Part shown: positions 23,094 through 30,017 of the stretch, piece by piece
Numbering within the stretch: the stretch's first letter is position 1
Layout of the letters: every line of letters begins with the position of its first letter
NCBI GenBank assembly: GCA_029933365.1
Contig: JAOZOH010000017.1
Location: 1 to 35,351, forward strand
Length of the DNA: 35,351 nucleotides
Direction of reading: 5' to 3'
Source of the DNA: Desulfuromusa sp.
Lineage (GTDB): Bacteria > Desulfobacterota > Desulfuromonadia > Desulfuromonadales > Geopsychrobacteraceae
Notes under the pieces: model-generated
Seen by the model: the letters and a program-made list of their open reading frames with translations, nothing else
The model's database searches: none
What the model was told of the DNA's origin: nothing
Position numbers and translations under genes: made by a program

Positions 23094-23221
23094 TGGCGTC
23101 GCAAAAAAACCGACCTCCGGTGTTGCAGCGTTTTTTCAGGATCTCGACCTACTCTATGTAGGCCTTCACCCCTGAAAAACCACTACGCCTTGGAGGACGA
23201 AATTTTTGCTTAGCCATCTGA
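23091..23221. repeat. Type G long palindrome at the metY stop codon
   Basis: TGATGGCGTCGCAAAAA at the left is mirrored by TTTTTGCTTAGCCATCTGA at the right. Further in, CGTTTTTTCAGG pairs with CCTGAAAAACCACTACG, and the centre CCTACTCTATGTAGG closes the hairpin. The element begins on the metY TGA. It may act as a 3' barrier or terminator for metY. Confidence 0.8.
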
Positions 23222-23270
23222 TTCATTTTTGCGAGTGCATCAAAACTAATTCTTACACCCCCGTGACCTT

Positions 23271-23310
23271 CTCTGTCCGGGGACAGATTTCTTTCTGTCC
23301 CCGGACAGAG
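23271..23310. repeat. Type H REP-like hairpin
   Basis: A perfect 17-bp inverted repeat, CTCTGTCCGGGGACAGA and TCTGTCCCCGGACAGAG, with a 6-base loop TTTCTT. The GGGGACAGATTT motif resembles REP elements mobilised by REP-associated (Y1) transposases in related genomes; none is encoded here. The remaining 23,311-23,460 is AT-rich with nothing else that I can support. Confidence 0.85.
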
Positions 23311-23479
23311 GTTCTTCAAGTCAATACCACCACATCACTGTAAACTTTTCCGACAGATCCAGCTAGCAACAATAAAAACATCGCTAATTCAGTTAATTAT
23401 AAAATGGCTGTATTATTGCATGGATATGCAGGATGAACCTATTTAATTTTATCGTATACAATGTAGAGGAGTTCTATCA

Positions 23480-23704
23480 ATGTTGATCCCGGTTATTTAC
23501 CCTGATGGTAAACACGATCTGGTTAAAGATTTTATGTTAGCCAGATTGATTGACGATCAAGGCATTGTACAGTTCAAACGAAAAGATGGTTGGGTCAGCA
23601 TTAGTGCCGATGCTGTTCGTATTAACCGATCGATGTCCCTCTACAGTGGTGAGGAAAGGCGTCAAACAGAATCAGCAACAGCCGAAATGGTTGATATTTT
23701 CTAA
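23480..23704 (+). CDS. Small GSU3473-like protein of unknown function
   Basis: A 74-residue soluble protein. MLIPVIYPDGKHDLVKDFML, then LARLIDD and FKRKDGWVSIS, resembles a small family I know from Geobacter genomes as GSU3473-like, which usually carries a YPDG..D.VK motif, an FRR.DGWV motif and a terminal ERR. Here SGEERRQTES matches the end of that pattern. A good ribosome site (AGAGGAG) is eight bases before the ATG, supporting a real gene. No membrane segment, signal or catalytic motif is visible. The function is unknown and the family recognition is from memory. trmL follows 48 bp downstream. Confidence 0.8.
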   Translation: MLIPVIYPDGKHDLVKDFMLARLIDDQGIVQFKRKDGWVSISADAVRINRSMSLYSGEERRQTESATAEMVDIF

Positions 23705-23752
23705 ATTTACAAGCCTTCCATCACCCGCACCTCTGTGCTATCTTGCCGCGCT

Positions 23753-24229
23753 ATGCAGCCTCAAAAACCTTTTCATATTGTTCTCGTTGAACCAGAAATT
23801 CCACCAAACACAGGGAATATCGGTCGACTTTGCGCAGGGACAGGATCACACCTCCATCTGGTTGGAAAACTCGGCTTTTCCCTTGACGATAAACACATGA
23901 AACGGGCGGGTCTGGACTATTGGCCAGCAGTAAAACTGCACCAGTGGGAATCTTTGCAACAACTGCAGCAGAACTATCCACAAGGGCGTTTCTGGTATAC
24001 CTCAAAAAAAGCGCATCAGAGCTACACCAGCGTCAACTATAGTCCAGGTGATTTTTTTGTTTTCGGCAAAGAAACTTTGGGATTACCAGAAGATCTACTT
24101 GCTGCCGAAGAGAGACAAGCCATACTGATCCCCATTCTCTCCCCCGCAGTCCGCAGTTTAAATCTAGCAAATTCAGCAGCAGTTATCCTGTATGAAGCGT
24201 TAAGACAAACGGGGCAGTTGGAAATATAA
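23753..24229 (+). CDS. trmL: tRNA (cytidine/uridine-34-2'-O)-methyltransferase TrmL
   Basis: SPOUT-class methyltransferase that 2'-O-methylates the wobble nucleotide of tRNA-Leu isoacceptors using S-adenosylmethionine. The order of motifs is typical: FHIVLVEPEIPPNTGNIGRL at the N-terminus, FGKETLGLP in the middle, and IPILSPAVRSLNLANSAAV, then ILYEALRQ, forming the trefoil-knot SAM site. The ATG at 23753 gives 158 residues, the usual size. An in-frame GTG 18 bp upstream would add six residues and has no better ribosome site. It may be read with the preceding 74-aa gene and ends in a strong terminator. Confidence 0.95.
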   Translation: MQPQKPFHIVLVEPEIPPNTGNIGRLCAGTGSHLHLVGKLGFSLDDKHMKRAGLDYWPAVKLHQWESLQQLQQNYPQGRFWYTSKKAHQSYTSVNYSPGDFFVFGKETLGLPEDLLAAEERQAILIPILSPAVRSLNLANSAAVILYEALRQTGQLEI

Positions 24230-24256
24230 AAAGCCGGGCACTTTCACCCGGCTTTT
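24229..24256. terminator. Bidirectional terminator after trmL
   Basis: AAAAGCCGGG and CCCGGCTTTT pair perfectly over an 8-base loop and begin at the trmL stop. T-runs on both strands allow it to stop trmL and any minus-strand transcript reading past htpG. Confidence 0.85.
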
Positions 24257-24293
24257 CTGTAACTTTTCACTCTTCCAATCGCTTTATTCAATC

Positions 24294-24398
24294 CCCTCTC
24301 CATGAGGGAGAGGGCTAGGGTGAGGGGGATGGTTAACAGATACTGCGGAAATTCCCCCCTCATCCGGCCTACGGCCACCTTCTCCCTCAGGTAGAAGG
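24294..24398. repeat. Type E intergenic repeat, copy 2
   Basis: CCCTCTCCATGAGGGAGAGG forms the left hairpin and CCTTCTCCCTCAGGTAGAAGG the right. GGCTAGGGTGAGGGGG and CTCATCCGGCCTACGGCCAC are shared with copy 1 at 9984. It sits between convergent trmL and htpG. Confidence 0.8.
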
Positions 24399-24407
24399 GA
24401 TACGCTA

Positions 24408-26246
24408 TCAAATCATCCCGAGCAACTTACCGCTCCGCTCAAGAAATCCTGCCATACGCTCTTTACTAATCGCTTGATGGGACAGCATGGCCAGGTCATA
24501 GATCTGCTCAATCAGCATGCCAGCAGATTCAGTATTCCCTTCATCCTGCAACTTAAGAATTTTTTCAACTGCGGGACTCGCCGTATTGACCATCAGCGTA
24601 TGATCAGAAAACAGATCAGGCATCTCCCCCTGCCCCATCATATGTGTCATCTCTTTAAAACGACGAGATTGTTCATTGAGAAGAATAACCCCGGGAACAC
24701 TATCATCCTTCAATGTTTCAATCCTGATCGTCAACCCCTTAATATCCAATTCATCCTTGAAAATCTGCTCGATTTTTTCTCCCTTGGTCTTGTTATCCGC
24801 CCCTCCGACAATTTCTTGAGTCGGGTCAGATTCAAGGAGATTTTCAGTAATATCGGAATCAACCCGTTCAAATTTAAGATCGGTATTTTTTGATTCCAGA
24901 AATTGGATAAAATGATTATCAATCATGGCGTCCAGAATCAGCACTTCCATTCCCTGTGATTTGAACAGTTTCAAATAGGTTGCCTGCGTCCCTTCGTCAT
25001 TAGCATAATAAACCTTATTTTCATGCTGTTCTTTAGCGCGCTCAAGATACTCCGGCAGAGTGGTAAACTTGTCATCACCGGTAGCGTGATAAATCACCTG
25101 ATCCTTGACCTTCTCGTAAAATTTATCCTCGCGCATCATGCCGTATTTAACGAAGGAATGGATATCTTCCCAAATGGGCTCAAAGGCTTCGCGATCATTT
25201 TTGGCAAGATCAACAATTTTAGCCGCAACCCGACCACTGATAACCTCACGAATTTTGCGTACTTGGGGATCATTCTGCAAGTAACTTCTAGAAACATTGA
25301 GGGGTAGATCAGGAGCATCCAGACAGCCCTGCAGTGGGGTGAGAAATTCCGGAATCAGTTCTGGGGTATTATCGGAAACGAAAACCTGATTACAGAACAG
25401 CTTGATATGACTTTTGGTAACATCAAATTCATTGGTCAAATGTGGAAAATACACAATCCCTTTGAGATTGAAAGGAAAATCAATGTTAAGATGAATCCAG
25501 AATAGTGGATCTGCCGACATGGGATAAAGTTTACGATAAAACTCCTTATATTCATCCTCACTGATCTCAGCTGCACTTTTGGTCCAAAGAGGATTCTTAT
25601 CGTTGATCTCCTCCCCTTCAAGATTAATTGATACCGGCAAAAAGTTAAAAAACTTTTTCAGCAATTCGCGAACCGGTTCAGCCTCTAAAAACTCCTTTTC
25701 CTCCTCATTCAGATGGAGGACAATTTCGGTGCCACGATCTTTCTTATCGATCGGTTCCATACTGAAAGTTGTTGTCCCCTCACACTGCCAGTGAACTGCC
25801 TCAGCATCTTTCTGATAGGAAAGGGTCCGAATCTCGACATTTTCTGCAACCATAAAACTGGAATAAAAGCCCATCCCAAAATGGCCGATAATCTGGTTTT
25901 TATCTTCAAGATCCTTGAATTTTTCGATAAAATCTTCCGCCGATGAAAACGCAACCTGGTTGATATATTTTCGCACCTCTTCAGCGGTCATGCCGATACC
26001 ATTATCGGTAACAGTCAATGTCCCAGCTTCTTTATCCAGATAAATATCAACCTTGTACTCATCGGCAAGCTGTAACCCTTCAATAAGATTCACGTTCTGC
26101 AGTTTATATATGGCATCAACAGCATTAGAAACCAATTCACGCAAGAAAATATCTTTATCGCTATACAACCACTTCTTGATGATCGGAAAAATGTTTTCCG
26201 TGTGAATAGAAATGTTCCCTTGTTCTTTTTCAACCTTGTCAGACAT
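24408..26246 (-). CDS. htpG: Chaperone HtpG (bacterial Hsp90)
   Basis: ATP-dependent cytoplasmic chaperone of 612 residues. The N-terminal GHKL ATPase has FLRELVSNAVDAIYK, TVTDNGIGMTAEEV and IGHFGMGFYSSFMVA, the last two binding nucleotide. The middle domain includes GVDS-like client contacts (FPFNLKGIVYFPHL) and LPLNVSRSYLQND, a hallmark. The C-terminal dimerisation domain ends in LLGMI with no MEEVD, as expected for bacteria. AAGGAG lies nine bases before the ATG. It has its own sigma-70-like promoter, and no sigma-32 or CIRCE element was seen. Confidence 0.97.
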   Translation of the reverse strand: MSDKVEKEQGNISIHTENIFPIIKKWLYSDKDIFLRELVSNAVDAIYKLQNVNLIEGLQLADEYKVDIYLDKEAGTLTVTDNGIGMTAEEVRKYINQVAFSSAEDFIEKFKDLEDKNQIIGHFGMGFYSSFMVAENVEIRTLSYQKDAEAVHWQCEGTTTFSMEPIDKKDRGTEIVLHLNEEEKEFLEAEPVRELLKKFFNFLPVSINLEGEEINDKNPLWTKSAAEISEDEYKEFYRKLYPMSADPLFWIHLNIDFPFNLKGIVYFPHLTNEFDVTKSHIKLFCNQVFVSDNTPELIPEFLTPLQGCLDAPDLPLNVSRSYLQNDPQVRKIREVISGRVAAKIVDLAKNDREAFEPIWEDIHSFVKYGMMREDKFYEKVKDQVIYHATGDDKFTTLPEYLERAKEQHENKVYYANDEGTQATYLKLFKSQGMEVLILDAMIDNHFIQFLESKNTDLKFERVDSDITENLLESDPTQEIVGGADNKTKGEKIEQIFKDELDIKGLTIRIETLKDDSVPGVILLNEQSRRFKEMTHMMGQGEMPDLFSDHTLMVNTASPAVEKILKLQDEGNTESAGMLIEQIYDLAMLSHQAISKERMAGFLERSGKLLGMI

Positions 26247-26310
26247 TATCTGTTTCTCCTTTTATGGTTTCCATAAGCTCTTTGACTTAGCATGATTTTT
26301 TGTGCACAGA

Positions 26311-26339
26311 AAGATAAAAATCTTAACCTTCTTTGTCAA
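26311..26339 (-). promoter_or_regulatory. Sigma-70 promoter of htpG
   Basis: Minus-strand TTGACA (26339-26334) is a perfect -35. TATCTT (26316-26311) follows after 17 bp. The predicted leader is about 57 bases. Confidence 0.65.
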
Positions 26340-26370
26340 GCATAACAGTTCCACTATATTTTTTTTCAAC

Positions 26371-26405
26371 AAAAAAACTCACACCATAAGTTGCATGTGA
26401 GTTTT
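26371..26405 (-). terminator. Terminator of the small membrane-protein gene
   Basis: On the minus strand AAAACTCACA pairs with TGTGAGTTTT over a 12-base loop and runs into seven T. It lies 25 bp after the stop of the 73-aa gene. Confidence 0.75.
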
Positions 26406-26429
26406 ACATTTTTAGATACCGTGTAAATA

Positions 26430-26651
26430 TTAGAATGTTGAAACTGACAGAATTCCTCGACAAAAAAAGACCAAAGCAAACAACATTGGCACAATAACAT
26501 TCGTTAAAAAATGGAGCAGTAATCCATGACTACGCCCCCACATTTTTTTCATAGCAGTCAAACGAAAGGATTCATTTTCATCAAGCAAACGGATCAGAGA
26601 AACACCCACCACGTAGGTAGCAAACAGAGCTTTAACCAAATCAACATCCAT
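26430..26651 (-). CDS. Small predicted membrane protein, function unknown
   Basis: I do not recognise this 73-residue protein. MDVDLVKALFATYVVGVSLI (first hydrophobic segment) is followed by a charged loop, RLLDENESFRLTAMKKMWGR, and a second hydrophobic segment, FLTNVIVPMLFALVFF, ending in CRGILSVSTF. Two membrane helices with both ends on one side are likely. The start at 26651 follows GGGGG by four bases; an ATG at 26666 is an alternative. A candidate promoter just upstream and a good terminator just downstream frame it as an independent transcript, which supports a real gene despite its size. It lies between htpG and a ferritin-like gene with no clear link to either. Confidence 0.65.
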   Translation of the reverse strand: MDVDLVKALFATYVVGVSLIRLLDENESFRLTAMKKMWGRSHGLLLHFLTNVIVPMLFALVFFCRGILSVSTF

Positions 26652-26680
26652 ACGACCCCCATACAAACGCTGTTTGATTT

Positions 26681-26708
26681 AATATATCAAATTATGAATA
26701 TTTTGCAA
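26681..26708 (-). promoter_or_regulatory. Possible promoter of the small membrane-protein gene
   Basis: Minus-strand TTGCAA (26708-26703) and TATATT (26686-26681) with 16-bp spacing. The -10 is 5 of 6. The predicted start leaves a leader of about 20 bases before the ATG at 26651. Confidence 0.4.
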
Positions 26709-26751
26709 CTATTTGATTTATTGTTCTTTTACAACAATTCCATAAAATACA

Positions 26752-26780
26752 AAAGGATCTTACATAAAATAAGATCCTTT
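26752..26780 (-). terminator. Terminator of the ferritin-like gene
   Basis: AAAGGATCTTA and TAAGATCCTTT form a perfect 11-bp stem with a 7-base loop. On the minus strand it leads into TTTTGTATTTT. It lies 30 bp past the stop codon. Confidence 0.8.
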
Positions 26781-26810
26781 ATATAAATTGGTAGATGTTG
26801 GGTCAAAAAG

Positions 26811-27287
26811 TTAATTTTCAGTCAAAAAATGGCGCTCATAAAACTCTTCTAAATTACTCAGATGGCGGGTTTCGTCAGCCAGCAGGCGCTGAAATAAATC
26901 TGCCATTGGTGCTCCCTCACAGCCACTCATCAATCTTCTATAAAAGTCGACTGCACATTGTTCCAGATAAATTGCATAGGCAAGCGAGGTTCGTGCGTCC
27001 GCCCCGGGAGTAATCTCTTTTTGTTCAAAAACATAATTTAAATTTAAGGAGGGGATTTCTTTCTGTAACTCCGTAGCATTATTGTCATGACCATCAAGTA
27101 GCGCCATTTCCAAACGTTGCTTATGATTCAGTTCTTCAATTGCCGCTTCACGCAGGATTGCCTTGGCCTGACGATCATCAACAACATCTATGGCATACAG
27201 GTAATTGCGAAACCCCTGCTCTTCCATTTCAATCGCCTTTTCCAGAGCGGCTTCATAAGTGTAACAAACACCTTTTCCCAATCCCAT
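26811..27287 (-). CDS. Ferritin-like (rubrerythrin-type) di-iron protein
   Basis: A 158-residue four-helix bundle protein. Metal-ligand patterns are visible: EMEEQG in helix 1 (E20-E23), EELNHKQRLE with the E-X2-H element (52-55), YLEQCAVDFYRRL in helix 3, and DETRHLSNLEEFYE in helix 4 with a second E-X2-H. No rubredoxin CxxC domain is attached, so it is not full rubrerythrin. Such proteins in anaerobes act in peroxide reduction or iron handling, a family-level inference. AGGAG six bases before the ATG fixes the start. It is monocistronic, with its own terminator and an AT-rich upstream region. Confidence 0.85.
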   Translation of the reverse strand: MGLGKGVCYTYEAALEKAIEMEEQGFRNYLYAIDVVDDRQAKAILREAAIEELNHKQRLEMALLDGHDNNATELQKEIPSLNLNYVFEQKEITPGADARTSLAYAIYLEQCAVDFYRRLMSGCEGAPMADLFQRLLADETRHLSNLEEFYERHFLTEN

Positions 27288-27410
27288 AATCGTCTCCTAT
27301 CGATAAAATTAACAATAACAATTCAAGGTTAATAGTTTCGTTACCCGTAACAATATTAAACCATAAAAATCCAATATTGAGTAAATATTAGCATATTGTT
27401 CGTGATCAGG

Positions 27411-27830
27411 TCACTCTCCAATGATTTTGATCAGTACTTTTTTTTTACGCCGCCCGTCAAACTCGCCATAAAATATCTGCTCCCAAGGGCCGAAGTCAAG
27501 ATTTCCCTCCGTCACTGCAACAACAACTTCCCGCCCCATCACCATCCTTTTTAAATGGGCATCGCCATTATCTTCTCCAGTATTATTATGATGATAAAGA
27601 CTCAGCGGTTCGTGCGGAGCAAGCTGCTCTAGCCACCGCTCATAGTCATGATGCAAACCAGCTTCATCATCGTTTATAAAAACCGAAGCGGTGATATGCA
27701 TCGCATTACACAATAACATGCCATCAGTAATACCGCTCTCCCATAAACATTCCTCCACCTGTCCAGTAATATTTATAAACCCGCGCCGGCTCGGAATTTC
27801 AAAAATCAATTTTTTCCTGAATGATTTCAC
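27411..27830 (-). CDS. yjbQ: YjbQ/UPF0047 family protein
   Basis: A 139-residue protein of the YjbQ family, reported to have weak thiamine-phosphate synthase activity; the true cellular role is unclear. Family blocks are [36 protein letters not shown] and [20 protein letters not shown], then [16 protein letters not shown]. The conserved His and Asp/Glu residues probably bind a metal or substrate. The start codon is GTG, with a perfect AGGAGG five bases upstream, and [18 protein letters not shown] is a typical N-terminus. It is divergent from the Bax-like gene. No terminator was identified downstream. Confidence 0.92.
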   Translation of the reverse strand: MKSFRKKLIFEIPSRRGFINITGQVEECLWESGITDGMLLCNAMHITASVFINDDEAGLHHDYERWLEQLAPHEPLSLYHHNNTGEDNGDAHLKRMVMGREVVVAVTEGNLDFGPWEQIFYGEFDGRRKKKVLIKIIGE

Positions 27831-27912
27831 TAGATCCTCCTGATGAGGTTAAAAACACAGATTAGCACAATCTAAGTACTCAATAAACAAGGGATTTTAA
27901 CCAGAGACACCA

Positions 27913-27941
27913 TTGACAAGAGCTACAATTATCTATATAAA
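27913..27941 (+). promoter_or_regulatory. Sigma-70 promoter of the Bax-like gene
   Basis: TTGACA (27913-27918) and TATAAA (27936-27941) with 17-bp spacing: a perfect -35 and a 5-of-6 -10. The predicted leader is about 50 bases. Confidence 0.8.
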
Positions 27942-27996
27942 TGCCGCTGTTTTGCATTTTTAGCATAAAAATCTAAATCTAATCATAAGTGAGTGT

Positions 27997-28899
27997 ATGA
28001 ACATTTTAAGCGCACCCAGAATATTTATTCCCATCTTCTTGGGACTGTGTTTGTTGCTGATGAACTATTCCAACAGCAACGCCCCCATCTATGAAGGACC
28101 AGATATTCAAATTATCGGGAAAAATTTTTATAAAGACCTAGAATCTGAGTTTCAAAGTTATAGCTACCAAATTGATGCGTTAGAAAATGGGGTTCCCCCA
28201 TTGATTCTACAAAATCTCCCCAGCGATCTGAATAAGATTCAATCCAGCAAGCAACGTAAATCAATATTTTTTAAATCCTTGCTACCGATGATTTTGTTAG
28301 CGAATGATGAAATTCGTGTTGAGCGCAAGCAACTGCAGAAGATCAATCAACAACTTTCCGCTAAAAAAGCCCTAAACGCTCACCAATTGCAAATTCTATC
28401 CACCCTGTCCGAACGCTACAAGGTCAAATCAAATCGGACTCAACCTGAACAAGTTGTCCACAAACTACTGAATCGGATCGATATTATCCCAGCAGATCTG
28501 GCACTAGCTCAAGCCGCCAACGAATCTGCCTGGGGCACGTCACGTTTTTCCCGTGTGGCCAATAATTTGTTTGGTGAGTGGACTTTCGTTCCAGGACAAG
28601 GGATCATCCCTGAAAGTCGTCCGGAAGGGGCAACATATGAAGTTCAAAAGTTTTCTACCGTGTACGATTCGGTACGCTCTTATCTACTGAACTTGAATAC
28701 CCATTCTGCCTATAAACACCTGCGCCAATTGCGGGCTGAAAGTAGAGTTTATGGACAGAGCCCAAAAGGGTTGAAACTGGCGGAAGGACTGCTACGCTAT
28801 TCAACACGCGGGGAAGATTATGTCAAAGAGTTACAGGCAATGATTCGTACCAATCAACTCAACCGTTTTGCCAGTGCAAAACTCCGCACCAGCAGTTGA
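27997..28899 (+). CDS. bax: Bax-like glucosaminidase-domain protein
   Basis: A 300-residue envelope protein of the Bax/FlgJ-C-like N-acetylglucosaminidase group. A hydrophobic segment at about 8-25 (IFIPIFLGLCLLLMNY) acts as signal or anchor. The C-terminal half is the glucosaminidase domain: IDIIPADLALAQAANESAWG (catalytic Glu in the ANESAWG motif), FSRVANNLFGEWTF, and YLLNLNTHSAYKHLRQLRAE. The middle (about 40-140) is a linker with predicted helices. Likely hydrolyses peptidoglycan. It is transcribed alone from a strong promoter and ends 42 bp from the convergent deacetylase gene. The name follows E. coli Bax; the substrate was not tested. Confidence 0.88.
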   Translation: MNILSAPRIFIPIFLGLCLLLMNYSNSNAPIYEGPDIQIIGKNFYKDLESEFQSYSYQIDALENGVPPLILQNLPSDLNKIQSSKQRKSIFFKSLLPMILLANDEIRVERKQLQKINQQLSAKKALNAHQLQILSTLSERYKVKSNRTQPEQVVHKLLNRIDIIPADLALAQAANESAWGTSRFSRVANNLFGEWTFVPGQGIIPESRPEGATYEVQKFSTVYDSVRSYLLNLNTHSAYKHLRQLRAESRVYGQSPKGLKLAEGLLRYSTRGEDYVKELQAMIRTNQLNRFASAKLRTSS

Positions 28900-28941
28900 T
28901 GCTAGCGTAAAAACCATCCATTCTATTGAGAAATATCCCGT

Positions 28942-30000
28942 TTATTCTTCGTTCTTTGCCGGATTTTTAGCATTCACCCAGGGATGGCTATACCAGAGCC
29001 AAGCACCTTCCCTGGATTGAACTGTCAAAGTATATTTATTACGCCGGCCAGTCAGGGGATGTTCTGCAAGCACCTGGTACCACCCAGGTCGGTTATTTTT
29101 ATCAGCTTCTACCCAACAACGATTTTCGCCCTGGACAAAACAATTAAATTGCCGCGTGGCAATCGGTTGACCCGCAATCTGCAAGTGCAAAACTGGTGGG
29201 TTATCCTCTATGACCGGATCAAAAGAATCCTCTTCGGACACCAGCAGAGGTTGCATCGCTAATTTCGTTTTAAAACTGGCAAGTGTTGCAAATGGACCCC
29301 CCATAGGAAAACGTGGCAGGATATAACGATTATGAGCGGAATGGATAACCCCTGATTGCTGTGCAAAAGCAGCGACAAAACCAAGACCCTTTATAATCTC
29401 AACGATATCCGTAGAATATTCACCGTAGGGGTAAGCAAAAAGGGTTGGACTGATACCTAGCTTTTCTTCTAATAGCTGCTGAGCCTTGAGAATATCCTGA
29501 CGAATCCGCTGTTGCCATTGCACATAAGTTTCATCGGTTTTCAGCTCAACCAGGTAGGCATGCGTGTCGGTATGATTGCCTATTTCAACCCCCTCTGCAA
29601 CCAATGCTCTCAGTTCTTTCCAATCCAAATAACCAGGAGTTCCAACTGCTGCGGTATTAACAAACAGAGTTAATGGAATCTCATACTTCCGGACAATTGG
29701 CATACCGACATCATAGAGGGAACGGAACGCATCATCGACACAGAAGGAAACCCCCTTGGCGGGGAGATTCTCTGCCTGAGAAAGTCGCCTTGCAACGTCA
29801 CCGAGGGAAATAATTTCGAGGCCTTGCTCTGTAACATATTCAAGCTGTTGGGTGAAAATCGCTGTAGAAATATTGGTGGAAGGATAGCGTGATTCATCGA
29901 AACGGTGATAAATAAAAGCATTAACCTGCCCGGCGGCATAGCTTTGGGATAAAAGTGGCAGAATAAGTAAAAATGCTACAATAAATAATGTTTTCAACAT
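28942..30000 (-). CDS. Secreted polysaccharide deacetylase family protein
   Basis: A 352-residue carbohydrate esterase family 4 protein with a signal peptide at about 1-22 (ending SYAA). VNAFIYHRFDESRYPSTNIS opens the domain. The first catalytic motif is VSFCVDDAFRSLYD, where the usual DDG is DDA. The metal His pair is in GNHTDTHAYL, and LFAYPYGEYS is the RxxY-type motif. Residues about 250-345 form an extra C-terminal part rich in aromatic residues that I do not recognise (HLQIAGQPIATRQFNCFV and onward). Acts outside the cytoplasm, substrate unknown. It lies 17 bp after the Rel-like gene and is probably cotranscribed with it and the HIT gene. Distinct from the EPS-locus deacetylase at 3805. 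Confidence 0.88.
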   Translation of the reverse strand: MLKTLFIVAFLLILPLLSQSYAAGQVNAFIYHRFDESRYPSTNISTAIFTQQLEYVTEQGLEIISLGDVARRLSQAENLPAKGVSFCVDDAFRSLYDVGMPIVRKYEIPLTLFVNTAAVGTPGYLDWKELRALVAEGVEIGNHTDTHAYLVELKTDETYVQWQQRIRQDILKAQQLLEEKLGISPTLFAYPYGEYSTDIVEIIKGLGFVAAFAQQSGVIHSAHNRYILPRFPMGGPFATLASFKTKLAMQPLLVSEEDSFDPVIEDNPPVLHLQIAGQPIATRQFNCFVQGENRCWVEADKNNRPGWYQVLAEHPLTGRRNKYTLTVQSREGAWLWYSHPWVNAKNPAKNEE

Positions 30001-30017
30001 GTCATTTCCAAGTAAAG

